Source of the DNA: Rhodobacter sp.
GTDB lineage: Bacteria; Pseudomonadota; Alphaproteobacteria; Rhodobacterales; Rhodobacteraceae
Length of the DNA stretch: 64,000 bases
Assembly: GCA_020637555.1 (NCBI GenBank)
Contig: JACKKF010000003.1
Location: 124,001 to 188,000 of the forward strand
Reading direction: 5' to 3'
This document shows positions 52,972-61,302 of the stretch, one piece after another. The position numbers and the translations under genes are program-made. Under the pieces are notes generated by a model. It worked only from the letters and a program-made list of their open reading frames with translations. It searched no databases and was not told where the DNA came from. Every line of letters starts with the position of its first letter. Position 1 is the first letter of the stretch.

Positions 52972-54072
52972 ATGACCGCCAGCCCCAGCCCCACGCGCGA
53001 GGCGATTCTCGCCGCGCTCGGCCGTGTTGCCGTGCCCGGCGGCGGCGATCTGGTCAGCCGGGACCTGGTCCGCGCGCTGGTGGTGGATCACGGGTCGGTC
53101 CGCTTCGTGATCGAGGCCGAAAGCCCTGACGCGGCCCGGGCCCTGGACCCGGTGCGTGCCGAGGCCGAGCGCGCCGTGGCTGCCCTGGCCGGGGTGGAGC
53201 GGGTCGCCGTGGCGATGACCGCGCATGGTCCGGCCCCCAAACAGCCCGCGTCGCAGACCGCGCCCACGGGCGCGCCGCCCTCGCTCAGCATCGGACGGCA
53301 TCCGACGCCGGGTCCGTCCGAGGTTCCGGGCGTGAAGCGCATCATCGCCGTCGGGTCCGGCAAGGGCGGCGTGGGCAAGTCGACGGTCTCGGTCAACCTG
53401 GCGGTCGCGCTGGCGCGCGAGGGGTGGAAGGTCGGTCTGGTGGATGCCGACATCTACGGTCCCAGCCTGCCGCGCATGTTGGGCGTGAGCAAGCGCCCGG
53501 CCTCGCCCGACGGCAAGACCATCATCCCGCCGGTGGCGCACGGGGTGCGCATGATCTCGATCGGGTTGATGCTGCCCGAGGAACAGGCGCTGATCTGGCG
53601 CGGGCCGATGCTGATGGGGGCCTTGCAGCAGCTCATGACGCAGGTTGCCTGGGGGGATCTGGATGCGCTGGTCGTCGACATGCCGCCGGGCACCGGCGAC
53701 GTTCAGATGACCTTGTGCCAGAAATTCCCCGTCACGGGCGCGATCGTCGTCTCGACCCCGCAGGACGTGGCGTTGCTGGACGCGCGGCGCGCCCTCAACG
53801 CGTTTCAGACCCTCAAGACCCCGGTGCTGGGCCTGGTCGAGAACATGTCCACCTTCATCTGCCCCAACTGTGGGCATGAAGAGCACATCTTCGGCGATGG
53901 CGGTGTGCAGCGCGAGGCGCAGAAGCTTGGCCTGCCGTTCCTGGGGGCCTTGCCGTTGGCGCTCGAGGTGCGCCTTGCGGGGGACGGTGGCCTGCCGGTC
54001 GCCGCGACCGACAGTCCGGTGGCCACGGCGTATCGCACCATGGCGCGCGGCCTGATGGCGCAACTCGTCTGA
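52972..54072 (+). CDS. mrp: Mrp/ApbC-type iron-sulfur cluster carrier ATPase
   Basis: 366 residues from the ATG at 52972, with AGGAGG 8 nt upstream; a longer frame to 52837 is less likely. An N-terminal MIP18/DUF59-like domain (TREAILAALGRVAVPGGGDLV...ALVVDHGSVRFVIEAE) is followed by the P-loop domain with the deviant Walker A GSGKGGVGKST. Later landmarks are VDADIYGPSLPRMLG, VDMPPGTGDVQMTL and the CX2C pair FICPNCGHEEHIFG, which binds the transferable Fe-S cluster. It delivers clusters to apo-enzymes. It stands between the CcsR-type array and the mraZ leader, as in R. sphaeroides (from memory). Confidence 0.95.
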   Translation: MTASPSPTREAILAALGRVAVPGGGDLVSRDLVRALVVDHGSVRFVIEAESPDAARALDPVRAEAERAVAALAGVERVAVAMTAHGPAPKQPASQTAPTGAPPSLSIGRHPTPGPSEVPGVKRIIAVGSGKGGVGKSTVSVNLAVALAREGWKVGLVDADIYGPSLPRMLGVSKRPASPDGKTIIPPVAHGVRMISIGLMLPEEQALIWRGPMLMGALQQLMTQVAWGDLDALVVDMPPGTGDVQMTLCQKFPVTGAIVVSTPQDVALLDARRALNAFQTLKTPVLGLVENMSTFICPNCGHEEHIFGDGGVQREAQKLGLPFLGALPLALEVRLAGDGGLPVAATDSPVATAYRTMARGLMAQLV

Positions 54073-54246
54073 CAGCCCCCGATTGACCGGTTTGCCGCCC
54101 CGCGGGTCCTCTGGCCGGCGGGGCGCTTGCGTTTCTGGCACTGGCTGGCACCGGGGCCCCTCGCCGCGGGCGGATTGGGATTGTGCTGCACCGATCGGCA
54201 AAGTGGTGCCGACTCGATCCGCAGGCGGGGGCGTCATCCTCGCCTT
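54073..54246. other. Intergenic region after mrp with a terminator-like hairpin
   Basis: CGCCCCGC (54096-54103) pairs with GCGGGGCG (54118-54125), 24 nt after the mrp stop, but lacks an immediate U-tract, so it is a weak terminator candidate. Nothing else is recognisable here. Beyond ~54240 base composition drops sharply toward AT. Confidence 0.5.
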
Positions 54247-54276
54247 TGTGGAAAAATCGACGTAATCTGTGGATAA
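54247..54276. promoter_or_regulatory. Two DnaA-box-like sites upstream of mraZ
   Basis: TGTGGATAA (54268-54276) is the exact reverse complement of the DnaA box TTATCCACA. TGTGGAAAA (54247-54255) has one mismatch. They are 21 nt apart, two helical turns, in an AT-rich stretch. Confidence 0.45.
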
Positions 54277-54361
54277 TTTGCCCGCTTTGCGCCAACAAAT
54301 CAGTTGCCTGTAGCGTCGCGGTCACACCGAGGTGAGGTGTTGTGATTTTTTTGGGCGATCC

Positions 54362-54376
54362 TGGCACTTAATGGCA
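54362..54376 (+). promoter_or_regulatory. Candidate MraZ operator 1 (TGGCA-N5-TGGCA)
   Basis: TGGCA-CTTAA-TGGCA, two 5-nt repeats with 10-nt period, about 140 nt upstream of the mraZ promoter. Known MraZ operators have TGGGN repeats with 5-nt spacers, the same geometry. Confidence 0.5.
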
Positions 54377-54507
54377 CTCGCTCTATCTAGTGTAATGTCT
54401 GACCATTGATATCTATATGTAGTAATCAGTGCCCTTCTTTGGCTCTATCTTGTGGCAAAATCCCATGCCTCGGCACGATTCTTTGTCGGGTTTCTGAAAA
54501 ATCCCGC

Positions 54508-54535
54508 TTGAGTGCCAGGAAATGCCAGCTATAAA
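54508..54535 (+). promoter_or_regulatory. Promoter of the UpsM-like leader and the dcw operon
   Basis: TTGAGT (54508-54513), 16-nt spacer, TATAAA (54530-54535), one of the best sigma70-type matches in the window. The predicted start is at about 54542. The spacer carries a TGGCA-N5-TGGCA element on the minus strand (54513-54527). Confidence 0.72.
54513..54527 (-). promoter_or_regulatory. Candidate MraZ operator 2 inside the promoter
   Basis: TGCCA-GGAAA-TGCCA on the plus strand, i.e. TGGCA-TTTCC-TGGCA on the minus strand. It is the inverted counterpart of operator 1 and occupies the promoter spacer, an ideal position for repression. Confidence 0.5.
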
Positions 54536-54541
54536 TGGTTT

Positions 54542-54731
54542 CACGAAGAGCGGACCAAACAAAAAAACGAAACAGGCAGTTTCATACAGGCAACCCGCAC
54601 TTCCTGAAGAGAGATCCGACGCGCTCGCGAGCAGCACCTAACCCCCCCCAGGTGGCAGGCGCAGTTGGACAGCCCAGAGATGGGACGAGGGCGGCGGTTC
54701 GGGTAGTGGCAGCAACCCGGCCGCCGTTTTT
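54542..54731 (+). ncRNA. UpsM-like small RNA (leader of the mraZ operon)
   Basis: About 190 nt from the predicted transcription start to the U-tract before mraZ. In R. sphaeroides the abundant sRNA UpsM (206 nt) arises from the 5' UTR of mraZ by partial termination and is cleaved by RNase E under stress (established there). Position, length, own promoter and terminal hairpin all agree. The 5' half is A-rich and single-stranded-looking (an A/C run near 54555-54580), as RNase E targets often are. Sequence identity to UpsM could not be checked. Confidence 0.72.
54690..54731 (+). terminator. Partial terminator before mraZ
   Basis: GGCGGC (54690-54695) pairs with GCCGCC-type sequence at 54720-54725, extended by GGTT/AACC (54696-54699 with 54714-54717) across a 2-nt bulge, then G-TTTTT (54727-54731). 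Transcripts must read through it to express the division genes. Confidence 0.78.
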
Positions 54732-54769
54732 CTTTGGCAACCCTGGGGCGGGTAGGAGCGCGCGGTCCG

Positions 54770-55285
54770 GTGATCGAGAAGTTCGTCGGCGACCATGAGC
54801 AGAGCATCGACGGGAAGGGCCGTGTGTCCATCCCGACGAAACTGCGCCGAGTCGTCGAAGCGCGCGATCCCGACTGGACCAGCGGCGAACGCCCGCAGCT
54901 CATGGTCGTCTTCGGGGCCAGGTCCTGGGCCAGGCTCGAATGTTACCCCATTGATCAATATAAGAAAATCATCGACGGGATCGAAGATATGCCCTGGGGA
55001 TCCGAGGACCGGATCATCGCCGAGGCCGTCTTCTTTTCGCGCGTGTTCCCGGCCGAGATCCTGGATGACGGGCGCCTGCAGGTGCCGCTCGAACATCGCG
55101 AGCGCCTGGGCCTGAAGGACAAGGTCCGCGTCATCGGCGTCGGTGACTATTTCAAGATCGTCAAGGCTGACGAGCCCAGCGAGATGGCGCCCGAGGACGA
55201 TCTCGATGCGCTGATCGAGGCCAAGGGCCGTGGTCACGCGCTGCAACTCATTCCCGATGTGAGCAAGAAGAAATCCAGCGAATAA
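54770..55285 (+). CDS. mraZ: Transcriptional regulator MraZ
   Basis: 171 residues from a GTG at 54770, with AGGAG 11 nt upstream; a TTG at 54734 would lie just after the terminator. The two SpoVT/AbrB-like MraZ repeats are present: FVGDHEQSIDGKGRVSIPTKLRRVV and AVFFSRVFPAEILDDGRLQVPLEHRERLGLKDKVRVIGVGDYFKI (by segments). MraZ forms rings and binds TGGGN-type direct repeats to repress its own dcw operon in E. coli. TGGCA-N5-TGGCA elements upstream could be its targets here. First gene of mraZ-rsmH-ftsL-ftsI-murE-murF-mraY. Confidence 0.95.
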   Translation: MIEKFVGDHEQSIDGKGRVSIPTKLRRVVEARDPDWTSGERPQLMVVFGARSWARLECYPIDQYKKIIDGIEDMPWGSEDRIIAEAVFFSRVFPAEILDDGRLQVPLEHRERLGLKDKVRVIGVGDYFKIVKADEPSEMAPEDDLDALIEAKGRGHALQLIPDVSKKKSSE

Positions 55286-55296
55286 CGAACAGGACA

Positions 55297-56289
55297 ATGC
55301 CCGCCACAGACCCGTCAGCGCCGCATATCCCCGTGCTCCTCGGACCGTTGCTGGCCGGGGTGGCGCCGGTCGAAGGGGTGTGGCTGGATGGAACCCTGGG
55401 CGCCGGTGGCTATGCGCGCGGGCTTCTTGCGGCGGGCGCGGCCCGGGTGATCGGCATCGACCGCGACCCGCTGGCGCTGCGCATGGCCGCGGACTGGGGT
55501 GCCCCCTATGGCAACCGGTTGCGCGTGGTGCAGGGAACCTTCTCGCAGCTCGATGTCCTGGCGGGCGAGCCGCTGGACGGCGTCGTGCTCGATCTCGGCG
55601 TCTCGTCGATGCAGCTTGACCAGGCCGAGCGCGGCTTTTCCTTTGCCAAGGATGGCCCTCTCGACATGCGCATGAGCCAGCAGGGCGTGTCCGCCGCCGA
55701 TCTGGTCAATCACGCAACCGAATCCGAACTGGCTGACATCCTCTATCACTATGGGGAAGAGCGTGCGTCGCGCCGGATCGCGCGCGCCATTGTCGCTGCA
55801 CGCGCGGCCGAGCCCATTGAATCAACGTTGAAATTGTCCGAAATTGTCAGCGCCTGCCTGCCGCGCCCGAAACCCGGGCAAAGCCACCCGGCGACACGCA
55901 GCTTCCAGGCTCTGCGCATCGCGGTGAATGCGGAATTCCAGGAACTGGTCGACGGTCTTGAGGCCGCCGAACGCGCACTCAGGCCGGGCGGTATGCTGGC
56001 CGTGGTCAGCTTCCATTCGCTCGAAGACCGGATCGTCAAGCGGTTCTTGCAGCAACGGGCCGGCAAGATGGGGCAGGGAAGCCGGCACGCTCCGATGATG
56101 ACCCCCGAACCCGACCGGTTCGAGATACTCACGCGGCGCGCCGTCGCCGCCGACGAGGCCGAATGCGCCGCCAACCCGCGGTCGCGCTCGGCCTTGCTCA
56201 GAATCGCGCGGCGAACCGGGGCGCCTGCGGGGCCGGTGGACCGTTCAGCCCTGGGCCTGCCGCGTCTTGCCCAGAAGGGAGACCGCTGA
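55297..56289 (+). CDS. rsmH: 16S rRNA (cytosine-1402-N4)-methyltransferase
   Basis: 330 residues, full-length RsmH/MraW. HIPVLLGPLLAGVAP at the N-terminus is followed by the SAM-binding DGTLGAGGYARGLL, VIGIDRDPLAL, and VLDLGVSSMQLDQAERGFSFAKDGPLDMRM (by segments). The C-terminal VSFHSLEDRIVKRF and NPRSRSALLR are typical. It methylates C1402 in the ribosomal P site. It begins 11 nt after mraZ with AGGA upstream, and its stop overlaps the ftsL start (TGATG). Confidence 0.98.
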   Translation: MPATDPSAPHIPVLLGPLLAGVAPVEGVWLDGTLGAGGYARGLLAAGAARVIGIDRDPLALRMAADWGAPYGNRLRVVQGTFSQLDVLAGEPLDGVVLDLGVSSMQLDQAERGFSFAKDGPLDMRMSQQGVSAADLVNHATESELADILYHYGEERASRRIARAIVAARAAEPIESTLKLSEIVSACLPRPKPGQSHPATRSFQALRIAVNAEFQELVDGLEAAERALRPGGMLAVVSFHSLEDRIVKRFLQQRAGKMGQGSRHAPMMTPEPDRFEILTRRAVAADEAECAANPRSRSALLRIARRTGAPAGPVDRSALGLPRLAQKGDR

Positions 56290-56621
56290 TGCGGGCCCTG
56301 TTTTACCTCATGTCGGCTTTTGCGGTGATGGGCCTGGCCATCTGGGCCTATGGCCAGAACCAGAAAACCCAGGTCGCCCTGCGCGAGGTCCGCGGCTTGC
56401 GCGCCGAGATCCGCAGCCTGCACGAGGCCCTGGGTGTCCAGCGCGCGGAATGGGCCTATCTCAACCGCCCGCAACGCCTGCGTGCCCTGGCCGAGATGAA
56501 CTTTGGCCGCCTGGGCCTGCTGCCGCTCGACGGTGCGCAGTTCGGTCAGATCGACGAGATTCCCTATCCATTGATGACCCAGGCCGCGCCGACGGGCGCC
56601 GCCCCCGAGGGCACGCCATGA
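56289..56621 (+). CDS. ftsL: Cell division protein FtsL
   Basis: 110 residues. A single N-terminal transmembrane helix (LFYLMSAFAVMGLAIWAYGQ) is followed by a coiled-coil region (KTQVALREVRGLRAEIRSLHEALGVQRAEWAYLNRP, by segments) and the short LRALAEMNFGRLGLLPL helix. It is a bitopic periplasmic-facing protein that works with FtsB/FtsQ and activates FtsWI. It is coupled to rsmH by a 1-nt overlap and to ftsI by ATGA. FtsL is poorly conserved in sequence; layout and position make the call firm. Confidence 0.92.
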   Translation: MRALFYLMSAFAVMGLAIWAYGQNQKTQVALREVRGLRAEIRSLHEALGVQRAEWAYLNRPQRLRALAEMNFGRLGLLPLDGAQFGQIDEIPYPLMTQAAPTGAAPEGTP

Positions 56622-58393
56622 TCCGCACCCCGCTGCGCCCGCTTGCCCGCATTCTCGATGCCCGCGCCCAGGGCGTGAATCCCAAGGGGATCGAGCGCGA
56701 GAACCTGCGCCTGCGCCGCGAACAGGCCCGTGATGCCGGCCGGCGGCGCGCGGAATGGCGGCTGCTGTTGCTGGCGGCGCTGTTCTTCGCGGGCTATGCG
56801 GTGATCGGCGCGCGCATGGGGATGCTGGCGGCAACGCCGGTGGTCGAATCCGAACCCTATGCGGGCGAGGGGATCTCGGGCGAACGGGCGGATGTGCTGG
56901 ATCGCAACGGGCATATTCTGGCGACGAACCTGGTGACCCATTCGCTGTATGCCGAGATGCGCTACATGCAGGATGGCCGCCGCGCCGCGCATGAACTGGC
57001 GCGCATCTTTCCCGATCTGGACGAAGAGGCCCTGGCGCGCCGCCTCACCGATCCGGATCGACGGTTCTACTGGATCCGCTCGCGCGTGTCGCCGGAGCAG
57101 GCGCAGGCGGCCCATGACATTGGCGAGCCTGGCCTGTGGCTGGGTCCGCGCGAGATGCGGCTCTATCCCAACGGGACCCTGGCAGCGCATGTGCTGGGTG
57201 GCACGACCTATGGCCAGCAGGGGGTGACGGCAGCGGAAATCCAGGGTGTCGCGGGGCTGGAATACGCCGCGAACGATCGCCTCAGCGACCCCGACCTGGC
57301 CGATGTCCCGCTGACGCTGTCGCTGGACCTGGGCGTTCAGTCCATTGTCGAGGAGGTGCTGGACAGCGGCATCCAGATGCTGCACGCCCGCGCCGGGTCC
57401 GCGATCATCATGGACGCGCAGACCGGCGAGCTGGTCGCGCTGGCCTCGTTGCCGACCTTTGACCCAAACGACCGGCCCGCCCCCCCGACCGAGGGCGATC
57501 CGGCCGATTCCCCGCTGTTCAACCGGGCGGTTCAGGGGCTTTACGAGCTGGGCTCGGTGATGAAGGCCTTTGCCGTCGCGCAGGCGCTGGACCTTGGCCT
57601 GGTCACGCCGCAGACGATGGTCGATACCCGCGGTCCGCTGCGCATGGGCCGGTTCGAAGTCAACGACTTCCACGATTATGGCGCGCAGCTTTCGGTCGAG
57701 GACGTGTTCGTGCATTCCTCGAACATCGGCACCGCGCATCTGGCGCAGATGATCGGCCCCGAACGCCAGCAAGAGTTCCTGCGCCAGTTCGGTTTCCTTG
57801 ACGCCCTGCCCATCGAGCTGCCCGAAGCCCGCCGCGCCCTGCCGCAATATCCCGACCGCTGGAGCGAAATCAGCGCAATGACGATCAGCTACGGCCACGG
57901 CCTCGCGGTGACTCCGATGCATCTCGCGGCAGCCTATGCGGCGCTGGTGAACGGCGGCACCATGGTGCAGCCGACCCTGCTGCGCCGCCCGGATACGACA
58001 CCGGGTCCGCGCGTGATCTCGGAACAGACATCGCGCATCATGCGGTCGCTGTTCCGGCAGGTGGTGACGCGCGGCACGGCCTCGCTGGGCGAGGTCGCGG
58101 GCTATGGCGTGGGCGGCAAGACCGGCACCGCGGACAAGCCGAACCCGGCCGGCGGCTACTATGACGACCGTGTCGTGGCGACCTTTGCCGGGGCGTTCCC
58201 GATGAACGATCCGCGCTATGTCGTCATCGTCACCATGGACGAGCCTGGCGAAATGGTCGGCGGCGTCGAACGGCGCACCGCGGGTTGGACCGTTGTTCCG
58301 GTCGCGGCCGAAATGGTGCGCCGGATCGCGCCGGTGATGGGAATGCGTCCTCAGGACCCGGCCGTGATTGATGCCGAGCTGCGCCTGCGGTAG
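56618..58393 (+). CDS. ftsI: Peptidoglycan D,D-transpeptidase FtsI (PBP3)
   Basis: 591 residues. A transmembrane anchor (LLLLAALFFAGYAVIGARM, ~50-68) leads to the pedestal domain with RADVLDRNGHILATNL. The penicillin-binding domain has the SXXK motif LGSVMK (Ser313, Lys316), SSN at 367-369 and KTGT at 501-504. The enzyme cross-links septal peptidoglycan during division. The start overlaps the ftsL stop (ATGA). A gap of 32 nt separates it from murE. Confidence 0.97.
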   Translation: MIRTPLRPLARILDARAQGVNPKGIERENLRLRREQARDAGRRRAEWRLLLLAALFFAGYAVIGARMGMLAATPVVESEPYAGEGISGERADVLDRNGHILATNLVTHSLYAEMRYMQDGRRAAHELARIFPDLDEEALARRLTDPDRRFYWIRSRVSPEQAQAAHDIGEPGLWLGPREMRLYPNGTLAAHVLGGTTYGQQGVTAAEIQGVAGLEYAANDRLSDPDLADVPLTLSLDLGVQSIVEEVLDSGIQMLHARAGSAIIMDAQTGELVALASLPTFDPNDRPAPPTEGDPADSPLFNRAVQGLYELGSVMKAFAVAQALDLGLVTPQTMVDTRGPLRMGRFEVNDFHDYGAQLSVEDVFVHSSNIGTAHLAQMIGPERQQEFLRQFGFLDALPIELPEARRALPQYPDRWSEISAMTISYGHGLAVTPMHLAAAYAALVNGGTMVQPTLLRRPDTTPGPRVISEQTSRIMRSLFRQVVTRGTASLGEVAGYGVGGKTGTADKPNPAGGYYDDRVVATFAGAFPMNDPRYVVIVTMDEPGEMVGGVERRTAGWTVVPVAAEMVRRIAPVMGMRPQDPAVIDAELRLR

Positions 58394-58425
58394 GCAGCAG
58401 CCCATGGGTTGCAAGGGGTAGAACG

Positions 58426-59895
58426 GTGGACAAGAGCCTGGCGGAACTGGGGCTGACGGCGCGGGGGGGTAACGCCCGGGCGCGCGTCAAGGCGATCACC
58501 TTGGACAGTCGGGCGGTCAAGCCGGGCACCCTGTTTGCAGCCCTGCCCGGAACGCGCGTTCATGGCGGCGAATTCATCGACCCGGCCTTGCGCATGGGCG
58601 CAACTGCCATCCTCACCGACCGCGAGGGGGCGCGGATCGCCGCCGATGCGCTGGCGCGACACCCCGACGCCGCCCTGATCGTGGCCGAGGATGCCCGCGC
58701 CGCATTGGCGATGGCGGCGGCGCTGTTCTTTGGCGATCAGCCCGAAACCATGGTCGCCGTCACCGGGACCAACGGCAAGACGTCGGTCGCCAGTTTCGCC
58801 CGGCAGATCTGGATGGCGATGGGCCTGTCCGCGATCAACATCGGCACCACCGGGGTCGAAGGCAGCTGGGACATGCCCCTGGCGCATACCACCCCCGATT
58901 CGGTGACGCTGCAACGTCTGCTCGCCCTCGCCGCGACCGAAGGCGTGACCCACGCCGCGATGGAGGCCTCGTCGCATGGTCTCGATCAGCGCCGGCTCGA
59001 GGGGGTGCGCCTGTCCGCGGCGGGCTTCACCAACCTGACGCAGGACCATCTCGATTATCACCCGACGATGGAGGCCTACTTCGACGCCAAGGCCGGTCTG
59101 TTCGCGCGCCTGCTGCCGCCCGACGGGGTGGCGGTCATCAATACCGATGATCCGTATGGCGCGCGCTTGGCGGGGCAGGTGGCGCAGCGTGTGCTGCGCG
59201 TCGGGGCGGCCGCCGACTGCGACCTGCGGCTTCTCGCGCAACGCTTTTCCGCCCATGGCCAGGTGTTGCGCTTTGCCCTGCACGGGCGCGTTCAGCAGGT
59301 CGATCTGAACCTGGTCGGCGGGTTTCAGGCCGCCAACGCGCTGCTGGCGCTGGGGCTGGTGATTGCAACGGGGTCGGATCCGGTCGAAGCGGTGCAAACC
59401 CTGGGTCATCTCAAAGGGGTGCGCGGGCGGATGCAGCTGGCCGCCACGCGCGAGAACGGCGCGCCGGTCTTTGTCGATTACGCCCACACGCCCGCCGCCG
59501 TCGAGACCGCGCTCAAGGCCCTGCGACCGCATGTGATGGGGCGGTTGATCATCGTTCTGGGGGCCGGGGGCGACCGGGATCGCGGCAAGCGTCCGCTGAT
59601 GGGCAAGGCGGCCGCGGACAACGCTGATGTTGTATTTGTGACAGACGACAACCCGAGAAGTGAGGATCCTGCGTCCATCCGTGCAGAAATTTTGAAAGCC
59701 TGCCCTGACGCAATCGAAGTGGGCGATCGTGCCGAGGCGATCTTGCGTGCGGTGGATGCCCTGCAACCCGGGGATGCCCTGCTGATCGCCGGCAAGGGGC
59801 ATGAGACCGGGCAAACGGTGGCGGGTGTGGTCTATCCATTCGACGATCTTGAACAGGCCAGCGTCGCCGTGGCCGCGCTGGACGGGAGGTTCTGA
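58426..59895 (+). CDS. murE: UDP-MurNAc-tripeptide synthetase
   Basis: 489 residues from a GTG at 58426 with AAGGGG 8-13 nt upstream. The Mur-ligase ATP site VTGTNGKTSVAS is at ~112-123, the carbamylated-lysine region HTTPDSVTLQRLLA follows, and the C-terminal DNPRSEDP motif identifies the meso-diaminopimelate-adding type. It adds the third residue to UDP-MurNAc-Ala-Glu in the cytoplasm. It is followed after 2 nt by murF. Confidence 0.97.
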   Translation: MDKSLAELGLTARGGNARARVKAITLDSRAVKPGTLFAALPGTRVHGGEFIDPALRMGATAILTDREGARIAADALARHPDAALIVAEDARAALAMAAALFFGDQPETMVAVTGTNGKTSVASFARQIWMAMGLSAINIGTTGVEGSWDMPLAHTTPDSVTLQRLLALAATEGVTHAAMEASSHGLDQRRLEGVRLSAAGFTNLTQDHLDYHPTMEAYFDAKAGLFARLLPPDGVAVINTDDPYGARLAGQVAQRVLRVGAAADCDLRLLAQRFSAHGQVLRFALHGRVQQVDLNLVGGFQAANALLALGLVIATGSDPVEAVQTLGHLKGVRGRMQLAATRENGAPVFVDYAHTPAAVETALKALRPHVMGRLIIVLGAGGDRDRGKRPLMGKAAADNADVVFVTDDNPRSEDPASIRAEILKACPDAIEVGDRAEAILRAVDALQPGDALLIAGKGHETGQTVAGVVYPFDDLEQASVAVAALDGRF

Positions 59896-59897
59896 TC

Positions 59898-61298
59898 ATG
59901 ACCCTCTGGACCCATCGTGACGCCGAGGCGGCCACTGGAGGCAGGGCGACGGCGCCCTTTGCCGTGACCGGGATCAGCATCGACACCCGCAGCCTGCAGC
60001 CCGGGGATCTGTTCGTCGCACTGACGGCGGTGCGCGACGGGCATGACTTTGTGGCGAAAGCCTTTGAAAACGGTGCTTCCGCGGCCTTGGTGTCGCATGT
60101 GCCCGAGGGCGTGACCGGCCCCTGTCTGGTGGTTGCCGATGTGCTGCAAGGGTTGACGGCGCTGGGTGCGGCCGGACGGGCGCGAACCTGCGCCCGGGTG
60201 ATCGGCGTGACCGGATCCGTGGGCAAGACATCGACCAAGGAAATGCTGCGTGCCATGCTTGATGCCTTTGGCACGGTTCACGCCGCCGAGGCCAGTTTCA
60301 ACAATCACTGGGGCGTGCCGATCACGCTGGCCCGCCTGCCGCGCGACGCCGATTTCGCCGTAGTCGAAATCGGCATGAACCACCCCGGAGAGATCGCGCC
60401 CCTGGCCCGCCTGACCCGGCCCGACGTGGCGATGATCACCACCATCGCCCCGGCGCATCTGGAAGCCTTTGAATCGATCGACGCCATCGCCCGCGAAAAG
60501 TCTGACATATTTATTGGACTGCAACCCTTTGGAACTGCGATATTTCCATCGGATCTTGATGTGACGCCGATCCTTGAGTCGACGGCGCCAGCGGGCCGGA
60601 TCAGCTTTGGCGAAGGCGGTGATATTTGTCTGACATCCATGCGTCAGGCGAATGGCGCAACCATCGTCTCGGCGCGGATCGAAAGTCAGACCTATCTTGT
60701 CCGGCTGGCTGATGCCGGCGCCCATTTTGCCCGCAATGCGCTGGGGTGCCTGGCCGTGGCCCAGGCCCTGGGGCTGGATCTGGCGCTTGCTGCCCAGGCG
60801 CTCGGCCGCTGGAGCCCGCCGGCTGGCCGCGGCAAACGGGAACTCCTGCTGCTTGACGCCGCGACCGAGGCACAGGCCATCCTCATCGACGACGCCTTCA
60901 ATGCCAACCCGGCCTCGCTGGGGGCGGCGCTCGATGTTCTGGCCGGCACGCCGATCGGCCCGGGTGGGCGGCGCATCGCCATTCTGGGTGACATGCTCGA
61001 ACTTGGACCGGACGAGACGGCGCTGCACCGGGCCGTGGCCGACCATCCCGCCATGGCCTCGATCGCGTTGGTGCATTGCGTCGGGCCGCGCATGGCGCAT
61101 CTGTGGCAGGCGCTGCCGCAGACCCGGCGCGGCAAATGCGTGCCCCGCGCCGAGGATCTGGTCGATGTCGCGCATCACCTGGTGCATCCCGGCGACGTGG
61201 TGCTGGTGAAGGGATCGAAAGGCAGCTATGTGTCTCGCGTGGTGGATGCGCTGCGACATTTGAGCCATCCCGCGCCCGAGGACCCGACGGGGGAGTGA
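59898..61298 (+). CDS. murF: UDP-MurNAc-tripeptide:D-Ala-D-Ala ligase
   Basis: 466 residues. The ATP-binding VIGVTGSVGKTSTKEML is at ~101-117, followed by EASFNNHWGVPITLARL, EIGMNHPGEIAPLARL and DDAFNANPASLGAAL, all MurF landmarks. It completes the cytoplasmic UDP-MurNAc-pentapeptide. GGGAGG lies upstream of the ATG, inside the murE end. A short patch near 60500-60560 is slightly more AT-rich than its neighbours, with no sign of a frameshift. Confidence 0.97.
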   Translation: MTLWTHRDAEAATGGRATAPFAVTGISIDTRSLQPGDLFVALTAVRDGHDFVAKAFENGASAALVSHVPEGVTGPCLVVADVLQGLTALGAAGRARTCARVIGVTGSVGKTSTKEMLRAMLDAFGTVHAAEASFNNHWGVPITLARLPRDADFAVVEIGMNHPGEIAPLARLTRPDVAMITTIAPAHLEAFESIDAIAREKSDIFIGLQPFGTAIFPSDLDVTPILESTAPAGRISFGEGGDICLTSMRQANGATIVSARIESQTYLVRLADAGAHFARNALGCLAVAQALGLDLALAAQALGRWSPPAGRGKRELLLLDAATEAQAILIDDAFNANPASLGAALDVLAGTPIGPGGRRIAILGDMLELGPDETALHRAVADHPAMASIALVHCVGPRMAHLWQALPQTRRGKCVPRAEDLVDVAHHLVHPGDVVLVKGSKGSYVSRVVDALRHLSHPAPEDPTGE

Positions 61299-61302
61299 CA
61301 GA

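Noticed and set aside
54413..54637. Minus-strand frame of 74 codons in the AT-rich region before mraZ
   Set aside because: It lacks a good start and ribosome binding site and lies across the promoter and UpsM-like leader.
54073..54769. RNase P RNA or tmRNA gene upstream of mraZ
   Set aside because: The signature GGAAAGTCC of RNase P RNA and tRNA-like ends of tmRNA were not found; the promoter-leader-terminator layout fits UpsM better.
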